Shown here: positions 50,122 to 63,209 of the stretch, piece after piece
Numbering within the stretch: position 1 is the first letter of the stretch
Layout: each line of letters starts with the position of its first letter
Source of the DNA: Dillenia suffruticosa
Taxonomy: Eukaryota; Streptophyta; Magnoliopsida; Dilleniales; Dilleniaceae
Length of the DNA stretch: 64,000 bases
NCBI GenBank assembly: GCA_033439265.1
Contig: JAVTVX010000002.1
Span: 4,908,001-4,972,000, forward strand
Direction of reading: 5' to 3'
The notes under the pieces: generated by a model
Database searches by the model: none
What the model was told of the DNA's origin: nothing
The model's input: the letters and a program-made list of their open reading frames with translations, nothing else
Translations under genes and position numbers: made by a program

Positions 50122-53100
50122 ATGGGTTCTGCTTCTAAATCAGTGGAGGACATGATAGAGGCTTCATCAGGCGTCCATTTTTCTGGGTTTCACATGGATG
50201 GCACAGAATCAAGAAATTCTGGATTGGACCAGCCAACAACATCAACTGATGATGTACATAGACAACCTTTTGTAATTGGTATGTGCCAGTACAAGAATCT
50301 TTTTTGTTCTTTGTAAATGTTGCTTAGATAGATGCTCAGGACCATGAAGCACGGACATGGACACTTGACACTAATATGACATTTTCAAAGAGAACATTGA
50401 CTGAAATACGGCACTTACACATGCCTTTTGTTACGGTTTTAGAATTTTATATAATTCTATTTCATTGGAATGTTTTTAGACTTACTTATGTTTTCTTAGT
50501 GAGTCTGCATGTACATGACTTTTATGTTGGGATCTGCAATCAAGGACTGCTTCCTTCTACTCCTTAAATGAATTGCTTCAACAAACCATGTGACCATATG
50601 CCCTAAAGTAGAATTCTTACCCTTTAATGTAGAAATCTGTGCCTGCAGAACCAAAGGAAACTTGATCCCCATCTTTCATTCTCCTTGCGAATTTAGCACA
50701 TGCATCATGGCAATCTAATTTTCAGGTTTCATATGGATTTCATGATTGCTAGTTAGATATTTGGTATTAATATTTTCTTTCCAATTAAGAAAATAAATAT
50801 TTCACTAGATCAAGGAAAGAAGTTCATAAGCAAATTGGACAGACTGGGGGAGTACTATTGATGTAGGACAGCCTAGGAGAAAGCTGCCTACTAGGCTTTG
50901 TGGTGGGATTATTTTTTATTTTTATTTTTGTGTGTGTGTGTGTGTGTGTGTGTTTTAGATGTTTGGAGAAGGGAATTGAGGTTCGATAAGTGACGGTAGG
51001 GCTATTGGTTGTGAACGAAATTAAGAATAGAGAAAGAAAATTGAGTTGATGTTGCTGTGACCCGTAAATCAATGTATTGTAACACAGCAGATAAGAAAGA
51101 GAAAATTAAGTTTAGAGAAGAAACGCGCAGCTAGATCTCTAGGATTCCATACCCAAAATAAACTCTTATTCACTAACAATATTTCTCTCCCCCAAACCAT
51201 GATGAATACAAGCCTTCTTATAAGCTTCTTAGAAAACCTACTTGGGAAACCCTAGTCTAACAAGAACTCAAATTACCATAAAGACCGACTTTAATGACTT
51301 AAATACAGAAAAACATAAATAAACCTTAATAAAACTTCAAAAGACTTACCGGACAAAAAAAATAGGCCAGGTCCAATAAAACAAAAATTACTAAAATAAC
51401 CTTAGACTAAAATAACTTAATTTGATGCCTAAGAACTACCACGGACACTTGCCCTTGTCCCAAAATGGCTTGTGTATTGTCTCTTTAGCCCTTGGCTTCC
51501 AAAGAAGGTAACTCTTGTCCATTGAGCTACTGACATGCCATCAACTATTCACCTGAGAAATGAACCAAGGAGGAAGAAAAATAGAAATAAGAAAAGGAAG
51601 ATTTCCAGTTATATTGGATGACAACTGTAACATGTTGCTTTAAGATGTTAATGAGCAAATCACACATGGAAGTTCAGAATATTTCATTTTATTTTACTTT
51701 ATCTAGAAAGAGAAGTTGTAAGTAAGGAATAGCTCTTAAAAAGAGTCTAGAATATCCTTGTGAGCATATGAAACACATGACTGTAAACAGCACAGCATGC
51801 TGTAACCTCTTTTCTTTCTGTTTATTTTTTCTTCAAACCCTGCAACTTGGAGGAGTGCAAAACTTTTAATTTTTTTGGAGAAATACCACGAGCCTATTGC
51901 CCTCTAAAATACCTTGAGTTTGTTTTGAGTTGACCTAGGAAAAGAGCAGCAAGAAAAATAAAAAGCCTCTACAACACATTAGTCATATCATATTATGCAT
52001 ATATTAGAGCACAATGCTCTTTGGGATCGCTGTTGATTTATTTAGCTGCAAATCAAACAAAATCTTGACTTTGGATGGGATGTTAGATCCTGAGGAGAAA
52101 GGAGTGACATTGGAAGGGGATTTTGGAGGGTTGCGGTTTATATTTAATTTAAATTCAATGATATACCAAATCTGCTTTACCCTCCACTTCAATAATTTTT
52201 TAACATTCAAACAAGAGAAGGGACATCGCCTTGCCTTCCCTTCCCCCTCCCCTTCAAAACTCCCAAACAATATGTCATGAAATTTTTTTGGGCATCTTGA
52301 TGATGTTAAAAAGTATTAGGTTTCTTGTAGCTACGTGCTTTTGGCTCCTGTAAACTCTAAGTAGTCACTTTTTTTTATAAATAAACCCTCCACTTAGCCA
52401 CGTTATGGTAATATAAGTGCAAGGAGTTCGTGTGTAGAAGTGCACATAGTTGTAGCTTGTAATGTAGAGACTAACAACAACAATAACAACCCGTGCCTTA
52501 GTTCCAAAATTTGGAGTTGGTCATTTGAGAGACAGATATAGTGAAAAAAAAAGAATACAAAAGTGTTGGTTTAGTTTGTGCGAATTTTCCCATGCCACTC
52601 ATTCTTATCCAAGTCCTTCTTCTCAACTAAATCCTTAACTATCATAGCTTTGTGAATAAGTTACATCCAAGTTTTCGAATAGTCTATCTCTACGTTTTAC
52701 TAAATCTTTTATATTTAAGTTCTCGATCCTCTTCATCGGTGTGAGAATTAATAGACTAAAGAATAAGATAAACAGAGTTAGGCAAGAAAAGAGACTGATC
52801 TTTGATTTATAAAAGCACCAAGAATTCATGCAAAGAAGATACTTGGGAGTAAGATAATTCAATATCATTCCATAATCGATAAGAATTGCTTATCTGAAAT
52901 TGACTTTGTGGCCTATATTTATATAAAGAAGTCCTAAATAATTTATAAACCAGATCCAATTACAAAACCTAAAAAATTTCTTAATCCTAATACAATAAAA
53001 AACGAAATGCATAAAATATGGTTAAATTCTTCTAAATTAGTTCAGAAAGATTTCTTTGATGTTGTATACATTGATCCTCCCTAGATGGAAGAGCTCTCCT

Positions 53101-56100
53101 TCCCCATGTTTTCCCTGATCATTATGCAATTTCTAGGCATATAAATATAGGATACTGCCATATATTAGGGCCATTCCAACCTTGATTTGCTTTAGGCCCA
53201 AGCTAGATAGCCTTTGATTGCCAAGCATTGCATAAAATAGGCGTGCAAGCCATGCTCCGACCAATTAGAGGTAGTCACATCTGACTCCGAAGAAAATTAA
53301 GAATGCACCACCCTAAAATAAAGCATTTTCCTAGTTATTATATATTCTCTCGTATATTCTCATTGTTTGACTCATCTTGCTTCTATCAAGCTTGCAACAG
53401 TATTATTCAATGATACTCGTTCGGTTCTTTACTTTTTTTTTTTTTGGTTAATGCTTATTTCTTTGCTTGAGTTCTCAAATGAAGTGTTAATAAATTACAA
53501 CATTCTTGGGGCAGGTGTAGCTGGGGGGGCAGCATCAGGGAAGACTACTGTTTGTGATATGATAATCGACCAACTCCGTGATCAGCGTGTTGTTCTTGTT
53601 AACCAGGTATACCATTTAGTTGTTTTCTATCTGCTAATTAGCAGTTAGACAAAGTTCAGTTATTAGAATTTCATTTTACAAATTGGCAAGCATTATTGCT
53701 GATTCTCGTGAAATTGATCGACTTTAGTTTGGGGTTAATAGTTAGAGTTTGTATCTGCATTTCAATGGATCCAGAGCAGCTGACTTTGTGTTACATAGTG
53801 TTGGCCAGTAATATGATGTATGGCTCAGTTATTAGAAGTGGACTCATGCCTATCTACCTTATTCTATGCCTCGTGGTAATTCCCAGTATAAGTGGGGGAT
53901 TCCATGGAAATGGTTTCGAAGCCCATTCCATCATGGTGCATTCATGAGGTAATGGTGTCTTGACAACTGACAATGTTAGGCCAGGATGTTTGCTGTGGGG
54001 GCTCCAGCATGGTGAGGCATCTTCTGGCTTACCAATATGAAGCAACTTGTTGGTCTAATGTCCACCAAAGTTGGATGAAAGTCTAAAAAACAAAAAAAAA
54101 GAGGTCAGAAGCACTATTGCTAAGAGTTTCCTAGTGTCTAAAAGTGGTCCTCTTAACTAGCTAATTGTAATTTTCATAGGTTATGGCTTGCATGGCTTGA
54201 ATGCCTGGCTTGATGAGCTGGTTGATATCCATCTTGATCATCTAGGATGACCTAATAAGGCCACCCATCATTACAACTTTTGTCAGTAAAATGCATGGTC
54301 ATGGATAACGCTATTGCATCATACTATGTTATGTCATGTCCATGCTGCACATGGTTTTTAGACATCATACAATAGAATATGTAATTTATAATAGTGTAAA
54401 ATTTTGTTAATTTTGCCATGCCACCGTGGCCGTATGGTGTCACCATATGTCGCATAGCTCATGTTTATGTTGATGCCTCATAGGGTGAGAACCATATTCA
54501 AGTTTCAATATGCATTTGTTATAGACAAGGCATCCAATTTTGAGAACTCGTGCTTCATAGCATGTCTTTGTGAATAGATGCAACCCCTATAATGCAGCCA
54601 TGCAATCCCATGAAGGAGATATGCCCACTCATAATACTATTGTAGAATTTGGATAGGTTGCTTGAGCATGTAAACTTGTTTTCATTGTCATTTAGGTGAT
54701 CATTTCTCTTAAATCTTGAAATGTGCCTGTGGGTCTTATTCGAGTTTAATCCACGGTGATTATATGAGATGATATGCAGATGCCAATAAGATCCTCTCAA
54801 ATCAATTGGGGTGTTAATATTTGCTTTTGACTAGGAATAGATGCTATTATGTCTTTGATCATCTTTCCATATCATGGCAATAAAAATTATGGTCCATCTA
54901 TAGGTGACCCTTAATGAGGCATGTGATCAAACTCCCTTCACAGTTGAAGGAATCTCTTTGGCATCTGCTAACATGGTCCATCTGTATGTGACCCTCAATG
55001 AGGCATGCGATCAAACTCCCTTCGCATTCCGAGGAATCTCTTTGGCATCTGCTAATATTTATGGTTTTTCTATGTTCAGGTTTTCCACCAGAAAATAAGA
55101 CTATCAAACCAGGCATAAATTTCAGCTATGGACAGCTTTAGAATTAGCGTGATACTTGCTCTAGAACTAACTTTAAGTGAAGCTAGATTTGAAGAAATTT
55201 AAACTTCATCGGCCTTATCTTGCCAAATCCCAATGGATAAACTTCAAGTACTTTATTTACCATTTCTTGTAGGTGGAAGTTTCTAGCCACAGTATGGATT
55301 AATCTGATTTTAGCTCTTTTGCATGTCTAAGAGATTACACGGGTGTCAGCTTTTCTGAATTGCTGTTGATTCTCGATCATGTATTTTTTTAGTTCTTTTT
55401 TCACCATTTCATAAGACCAATTTGTTACCTCCTGTCGTTGGCTGCAAGAATAAAATTTCATCATTGTTTCTTTCCTGTGCAATACAAATGATATTTTTAC
55501 AAGAGTATTGGGTTGATTAAAAGATTGTTACTTCAAGCGTTCAATCCTTTTTCTCTTCTCTTTGTTCTATTTCTTTATTTCATGCATATTTCAGTGCATA
55601 AACTTGACTGGATATTACTTACCATGTTCTACCCAGAAGAACTCTTATTTGTTGAAATTATACTTGTCCTGAGAAATACCTGTTCAGTTTTAATATTTCT
55701 GGGTTCCAAATAAATGTTCCAAAGCAATTGTAACCATTAAGATTTTCCATTGTGGAACCTTGTATTTTATTGTGAGTGATGTGCCTTATCTTCATGCTAA
55801 CACAGCAGCAGCTTAATTTAGCACTAATTTGCAGGTCTTGTTACTACCATAGTCTTCTGTCATTTTCTTAAACATTGTGTCCCTTTTTACCTTCCATGAC
55901 GCCTTTCCTTATTGCATAACTTGTCAGTTCGTATAGTATTATTAAGAGTGAACTTGCAGTCTGGCTCTGGTGGAAGAGGTTTTGTTATTTGTGTTATCCA
56001 ATGAGACCAAGCCAGCTTTATATATTTATTTCTTTCAAATTTTGCAGGATTCTTTCTATCTCAACTTGACAGAAGAGGAACTAGCACAAGTTCATGAATA

Positions 56101-59100
56101 CAATTTTGACCACCCTGGTAAGAGCCCTACCAAAAACATGTACTGCTGTTTTTCACCTGAATAATTGTTGCTGAATCTTAGTAAATCATAAAACATATCT
56201 TGTCCTTCTTATTCACATTTGAAAAATACCTTTTTATTTTTATCCTTAAGTATCTCATCAATGTGTAGACTTCTGCTTCTTGAGTAGATATTGCTCTTAT
56301 TTTTTTTATTTTTTATTTTTTTTTATTTTTTTCATTTTCCCAAATTTTACTGTAGAAATGAGAATGAGCTGCTGTATTGTAGTTCAGCATTACCACAATG
56401 TTTGGAAGTCTTGGACATGTTCTGTTATTCACCCACCTGACATCTAAATAGATTTAACTTATATGTTCATAGAGTAACAGTTGTTTTTATGATATATTCT
56501 GGTAGTTGTCTCAATAAAATGCTATAGATTGGTTTAATTGTTTATGAAAATTCGTAATTTGTAGATAATGAGCTCATCACTTATCAATTTCAGGGAGATT
56601 AACAGGTTATAGTGTGTACATTGCTGTTATGAGTACATATAAACTATTATTTTTTAAAATTGGACAGATGATATTTTACCAGTTTGTTTTTCAAGTGCAA
56701 GTACTCCACTGGTGATTCATTTTGTGCCATGTGGCGGGCTCTGTTTTTAACAATAAGATCGATGTTACTTATGAGACACAATTGATCTTATCAACAGATG
56801 CATTTGACACTGAGCAGTTACTAAGCTCCATGGAGAAGTTGATGCATGGACAGGCTGTAGATATTCCAGTTTATGACTGCAAGAGCTACAAAAACAATGT
56901 GCTTCCATCACGGAGGGTACAATTTCTTGAACCTTGACAACATAAGACGTGATTCCGTATTTGTCTTCCATATTCTAGTTTGAAATATCATGCACAAAAA
57001 TATATCTAAATTGGGGTTTCGAAATGAAAACCTTTCTTTTAACTTCATATTTTTGAGATTGCCAACCCAACTTGTTGGTAGATGATCCAAGGATGAGCTG
57101 AGTTGAGCATGGAAGAGGTCATCTAATTAGCATTTTCCTACTTGCTTTGACAATTTTGAGTTCTGTATAATGGTCTTCATTCTTACCATTTAGACCAGTT
57201 ATTATGTCTGCAATACTGTCATGTGGCTCCATCAGGCTGTCCTTGTGATGCCTTGTTTAACACATTTACCAGTCCCCCTCACCTATAGAAAATGCTGACA
57301 ATTTATTAATCAACTTGTAGAAATCTGACATGCCTTATATTATTTTTATTTTCAGGTTAACCCTTCAGATGTCATAATTTTGGAAGGCATCCTCATTTTC
57401 CATGATCCTCGTGTTCGAGATCTGTTGAACATGAAGATATTTGTTGATACAGGTTCTTTTTACCCCCTTTTACTTTTGACTAAAAGATATTTAAAAAAAA
57501 AATTCTTTATGGTGTTTAACTATCACTTCTTTTTCTCTATTGGTTCGTACTATTTTGCTTTTAATCGGCCACCAAACCACCAAATCCCCCCCCCCAAAAA
57601 AAAGAGCATAAAAAGGTAGAGACCTGGATTCACATTTTGGAGTTTCTTTTACTGTTTCTTTGTTTAATTAAGAATTTCTATGCACTGAGATACTGTATCT
57701 GGTGAATCTTTAAACTTCAAGGTATTCTAAATGGGTCAAATAAATACTGTAAATGTTAAATTTGTACAAGGATGGTGCACCTTATGCAACCTGAAAATTA
57801 GACAGTTTTCTGCTGTACAAGTCACTTGGTATGTAGTTTTAGGCAATGACTGATTGTGTAGTTTTCTCGAAGACTTCAAGCACCAGACCAGAATTTTTTA
57901 ATGAGCAGATGATAGCCTTGTTCTCCGTGACCCGGTCAAAATTCCCTTAGGATGATATTTTGCACCCAGTGTGTAAGCATTTTTCCAAGCTTGAATATCA
58001 TGCTGGCATGGGCCTCATATACTTAGATTTGGCATTGTTGCTTATGGCAACATGAACAAATTTGCTTATGATCAAGTTACAACCTGGTGTTAAAACAGAT
58101 ATGATAGGTTTGTTATCTATTGTCCCAAATTGAAATTCAAGGCTGACACTTTCTTCAAGCCTTCTTGTACTCCGCAAGCAGTTCGGTTTCCTTGTGGTCT
58201 CTCAAATGAGTCACCTGCCTGTTGTTGTTATGGCTATGGGATTTTTCAAAATGCTGCACTACTTTTCACATCGTCAACTAATTTACCAGCGACCAGATCT
58301 CATGTTACTTAATCTAATTACTGTTGACACTAAATGTATTAGTAACATTAATTTCATTGACTTCTTCATTCAGGTCAAATCTTTTTCTTGCCAATTTGAT
58401 TTGAAGTATGCTTAATCGAACTGGATTTTTTTTTCTGTGATAGAAAAAAAGAAATTCATTTAGAAGAGAGGAAAGACTAAAAAATATATTTTTTTTTCCT
58501 ATTTATATTACTCCTTTTAAAGATTAGTTGTTGCAAAAATAGGGCTGTTACTTTTATGGTTTTCACATTGCAAAATTTTCAGTGCAGATGCTGATGTACG
58601 CCTGGCAAGAAGGATAAGGCGTGATACAGTAGAGAAGGGTAGAGATATTGATGTGGTTCTTAATCAAGTGAGAATTTTCATTTGTTTTTTTTTTTTGTTT
58701 TTTTTTTTGAATTGGAGGTAAAACTATGTATGTGGTTTATTATGCCATGTTTCTAGTGACAAAGCAAGACCTTTTTTTTTCATTGATTAGAGAATAATAG
58801 TTAGGTGCCGGGTTGTGGATAACTATAGTTCCATTTTTATACAAGTGGGTGTTATTACTCGATAACTGTATACCTCTGTCGTGAGACCATTACTTACTAG
58901 CTTCTACAAAATGCTGCAGAATGTGCTTCCAGCTTCAAGAGTTTGGTTAGGATATGCTTTGTTCTCTGTATAGATGTGTAGTATAAGAAGAAACTTTCCT
59001 GAAGGAGGCATCATTGCTCATATAGACAATGCGAGATTTGATGGCATTATAACAACACCTTAAGTTCATATACTTGTAATGAAATTTATCATGTCACTCT

Positions 59101-62100
59101 TGCTATCACTTTTTTTCCTAATTTATTTTTTAATTTGGTGCAGTACTCAAAATTTGTTAAGCCTGCTTTTGATGACTTTATACTTCCAACAAAAAAGTAT
59201 GCGGATATCATTATTCCCCGCGGAGGTGATAACCATGTGGCAATCGATCTGATTGTGCAACACATACGTACAAAGCTTGGTCAGCATGATCTATGTAAAA
59301 TATATCCAAATTTATATGTCATTCAATCGACATTTCAGGTACCATTTCTATTTATATTTGGTTTATATACTGATATTGATCTATTCTGTCACAAATGTGG
59401 TTTCTTACACCGATTCAAGTTTTCGTATTCTATTTTAGTCGCTTAGTTTTAGCTACTTTTTGATGTTAGAGCTGTTTCTTTTATTTAGATACGAGGGATG
59501 CATACACTTATCCGTGATTCTCAAACAACGAAGCATGACTTTGTCTTTTATGCTGACCGGTTGATTCGATTGGTGAGAATTTATTGCTGGGAACTGAATG
59601 CATTTTTTTCTTTTAAATTCCTGGTTAGAGTATTTAATGTTGCTTTCTCATCATCTCCTGCTTCTCTGTCAGGTTGTTGAACATGGCTTGGGACATCTCC
59701 CTTTCACAGAGAAGCAGGTGATAACACCAACTGGTAAGCTTTCATCAGCTCCTGATTCTGTAATCTGCAAGTTTATCTTCAAGAATGTTAATAAAGTTTC
59801 AATATTTTTTCACATAAATTTGAAGGTTTTTTATTATTTATTTTTAATACAAAGAACTGGCTTTAGTGAAGTGCAAAGGAAGTTCCTTGTTTCTCATGTT
59901 TTTGCATTACTTTGATGAGTATGGATCTAAAAATAGTGCAAGTAACTATAATAATGAATAAGCTGTTAATCATTTCAATAGTGCAGTTGAGTTGTTCCTA
60001 GAAAAGCTAAAAGCACATGACTTACAATGTTAGCTAACAACTGAATGTTCATTTGTTTGTGTTGTACTAGTCTGGTATTGCATTGAGGAGTTTGGCATCA
60101 TTATTCCTTATTTTTAAGTTACTTCTACATGGTTGTACATTAGTCCAGTGTTCATGTTTATTTTTGTATGAAGCTCCTAATGTCAATGATGATGCCATTA
60201 AAGTTCCTTTTTTTTTGTTTTTTTAATATCTGGACATGAAGTAGCATCACAAATTTTCAGTTTCTTTTTTCATTTTTTTGGGGTCAGGGTTTTGGAGATG
60301 GGAGCAGCAACTTCTTCTTCTTCCTTTTTTTTTTTTTTTTTAATTTTTTAATAATAGTCTATTTAAGTTATCAGTTGTCATTATTATTTCAACGATTTTA
60401 TGTTTCTGTTGGGCTGCTAACTTGCTTGATGTCAACCGGTGGTTGCCTACAGCTGTTTATTTTTGTGTTTTGTGGTTGCTATTGATGGTGGTGGTGTTGC
60501 CGATTTTAAAGCAGGTCTTGATTTCAAGAATGTTGATTCTATGTTATCTTCTTACCATGACTGCAGAATCTGTGTACACTGGTGTGGACTTCTGTAAGAG
60601 ATTGTGTGGCGTCTCTGTTATCAGAAGGTACCAATCCTATGTTGTCAGACAGAAAAAGAACCAAATCCATAGAATTTTTTGAACTACATGATTTTGAGAT
60701 GTTCATTAGATATTTGCTCTGGAAGGTCCCATATAAAATCTGTGTGACTTTATCCAGTTGATCAAAAAGAAGATGAAGAATAATTAACTAACCGGATGAA
60801 CTCTAATTGATGTTACATGCTTTAAAATCTGAAGCCTGGGCAATTTTTATAATACGTAATTTTCTTCCCTGCAATATATGGCTGAAGACCGACAATGCAC
60901 ACAGTGTTCATCAAAGTTCAACACTTGCCTACTAGAATCCTTAATGGCCGTGGAATTTGAGTATTTTCTCCTCCTGGATTTGTTTTCACTTTTGGCTTCA
61001 TGCTGTGCCCTCCTCTGAACTGAGTAGAAATAGTTAGAAGCCTGTTGTTTTTCAGATGCGATGCTAATGATGTGCATGCTAACAGTGCATGCCTGACGTC
61101 GAGCGGGAAAAAAATGTGATGCATGATTTGTCCATTTCAGACATTGCTCGGTACTTAGCACACGTTGCAATTTCTTCCTTGGACAATAGCAGTTGCAGGG
61201 TGAATTGGTAAAAACTTGCAATGATGTGGCAATAGAATTGGTGAACCAATTCACTAATGAAAGACTTGTAGACTATAAAAAGAAACAATAAAAATGTCTT
61301 TTGTTCAAACAAACTGGCAGTATTTTGACATGGGTGCACACATGGGGATTTGGGGGGGGGGGACTAGCTATAGCTTGTTCGTATTTTGATGTAACCCACA
61401 TTTTCTTAAGTCTAAATAGTACGGTTCATTGAAGTTCTTTTATTTCTGAATTTGTTATCAACTGTTTGGCAAATGATGGCAGTGGTGAGAGTATGGAAAA
61501 TGCCCTTCGCGCTTGCTGTAAAGGTATTAAGATTGGGAAAATTCTTATTCATAGGGAGGGTGACAATGGTCAGCAGGTCTGTGCCACCAATCTGTCTCTC
61601 TGTCTCTCTATCTGCATTTTTAAAAAAAAAAAAATAAAGTAACTTAGTATCATGACATTTTATTTTATTTTTTACTGGGTACAGCTAATTTATGAAAAAC
61701 TGCCAAAAGATATCTCTGATAGGCATGTGCTGTTATTGGATCCTATACTAGGAACAGGTTTGTTCAGCTGCACTCATGAAGTTGTTACCTATAGTTTCTG
61801 ACTAATATTATCAGTTGTCAGAAATATTATACTTCTATCCCGGCCTGGTGCTGGAAACAGCCTTTTCTAATTCTTGGTCCAATTTCAGGAAATTCAGCAG
61901 TTCAAGCAATATCTTTACTAATACGAAAGGGTGTACCTGAATCTAATATCATTTTTCTCAATCTCATATCTGTAAGTTGGCCCTACTACTAGCACACCTT
62001 CTCCACACTTGACCTATCTAATTTTTCAACTGTATGTGGAGATTTACTGCAAATGATTTACCTTTTCCCTTAAATCCTTGCAGGCACCCCAGGGAATTCA

Positions 62101-62257
62101 TGTTGTCTGCAAAAGATACCCAAGAATCAAGATTGTGACATCTGAGATTGAAATGGGCCTAAATGACGATTTTCGTGTAATCCCTGGCATGGGTGAATTT
62201 GGTGACCGCTATTTTGGAACAGACGATGATGACCAAGTAGTGGCCCCGAAACAATAA
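50122..62257 (+). CDS. Uridine kinase-like protein (uridine kinase + UPRT-like domains)
   Basis: Fourteen coding exons: 50122-50278, 53515-53606, 56048-56117, 56798-56916, 57356-57452, 58588-58667, 59144-59338, 59489-59572, 59673-59733, 60567-60627, 61483-61576, 61685-61757, 61889-61971, 62084-62257; 479 codons plus stop. Residues ~50-260 are a uridine kinase, with P-loop [11 protein letters not shown] (53-63), DSFY, the EYNFDHPDAFD substrate loop, ILEGIL and the lid [13 protein letters not shown]. Residues ~270-475 are a uracil phosphoribosyltransferase-like domain with [31 protein letters not shown] (PRPP loop, ~386-395) and the [12 protein letters not shown] end. It phosphorylates uridine/cytidine in pyrimidine salvage; published work on Arabidopsis homologues finds the second domain has little or no UPRT activity. 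Closest Arabidopsis relatives are UKL3/UKL4, but I cannot choose between them. The gene looks intact. Confidence 0.95.
50930..50953. repeat. (GT)n microsatellite in intron 1
   Basis: Uninterrupted GT dinucleotides within the first coding intron of the uridine kinase-like gene. Confidence 0.95.
51080..51560 (-). repeat. LTR-like sequence in intron 1 (fossil, antisense)
   Basis: On the minus strand this reads like the transcribed part of a plant LTR: a '...aagaagcttataagaagg...' word, then a '...aataagagtttatttt...' word. Paired ends and target duplications were not found, so it is a possible solo or broken LTR. Confidence 0.35.
52640..53290 (-). repeat. Second LTR-like sequence in intron 1 (fossil)
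   Basis: An AT-rich block containing 'gcctatatttatataaagaag...' and 'cctaatacaataaaaaacgaaat', phrases typical of plant LTRs read in antisense. Boundaries are not resolved. Confidence 0.3.
54891..55058. repeat. 84-bp tandem duplication in intron 2
   Basis: Two 84-bp units, 54891-54974 and 54975-55058, both starting GGTCCATCT and containing ATCTCTTTGGCATCTGCTAA. They differ at about ten positions, so the duplication is older than the one downstream of the kinesin. Confidence 0.9.
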
Positions 62258-62640
62258 TGGCAAAGGGTGGCGTTTATCAATACAACCCTAATGTCATTTT
62301 CAGGTTTAGAGGACCACTAGTTGGAAATCTTTCATAAGGACATGGCTTGGGCAAAGGAATTGCATATTTACAGTTTTTAATATAAGTTTTGACTGCATCA
62401 GACTTGAGAATTTCATCTTGTTTGCGTCATTACTTTTGTCCTTTTGTCATTGAGGGCTAGGTGATAGCCTTGTGAGTGAATTTTTGCGGAATCCGGGTGT
62501 TGCATGGACAGAATGGAGGGGTTGGGGCGCGAGTTCTACAATTTTATGGGGTCATTTGGTGCGAGTCATGTCATATAGACTAAGCACCAAGCTTATAATC
62601 TTTGTATGCGAACAAATATTTTACCATAATTGATCTATAT
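62258..62640 (+). other. 3' UTR of the uridine kinase-like gene
   Basis: Sequence after the TAA at 62255-62257. No canonical AATAAA is obvious; plant genes often lack it. The transcript probably ends within this stretch. Confidence 0.45.
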
Positions 62641-62688
62641 TTTTATATAATGCCATTGCCTCACTCTCTGTATGCTGGTGTTCATGCA

Positions 62689-62689
<1 letters not shown>

Positions 62690-62717
<28 letters not shown>
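62690..62717. repeat. (GA)n microsatellite
   Basis: About 14 GA repeats downstream of the uridine kinase-like gene. Confidence 0.95.
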
Positions 62718-62721
<4 letters not shown>

Positions 62722-62739
62722 GAATAGTACCTTAAAAAT

Positions 62740-63205
62740 GGGTCCGTTAAATGTTTAAATTAAATTAATCGGAATATATTTTTGGATATACGTTGTTATA
62801 ACAACGTATGTTGCATGGAAATGAAAATAGGAAAGAGAAACAAAAACGAAGTGACGTGACGAAATAACATTTTGTAAGAATATAAGAAACAGAAATATGA
62901 ATAAATATAAAAAAATATAATAATTTTTATATAAATATTAATTATTTTATTAAATAATAAAATATTAATCTTTTATAATAAAAATTTAAAATGATCAAAT
63001 ATATAATTTTTAATTATAAAATAATTAATATAAAAATACAAATTATAATTAAATAAATAAATAATTTATTAAATATCAACATATATATATATATATATAT
63101 AATTATAGAAAATATAAGAATTTTTATGTAAATATAAATTAATTTAATTTATTAAAATATTTTGATGAAAAAATATTAATGTAGAGAAATTTATTGCGTC
63201 ATGGA
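62740..63205. other. AT-rich spacer
   Basis: Extremely AT-rich DNA with a TA run at 63081-63101. No gene seen. Confidence 0.6.
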
Positions 63206-63209
63206 TAAC

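Noticed and set aside
60847-61339. 135-codon minus-strand open frame
   Set aside because: Lies within an intron of the uridine kinase-like gene on the opposite strand and has no recognisable domain.
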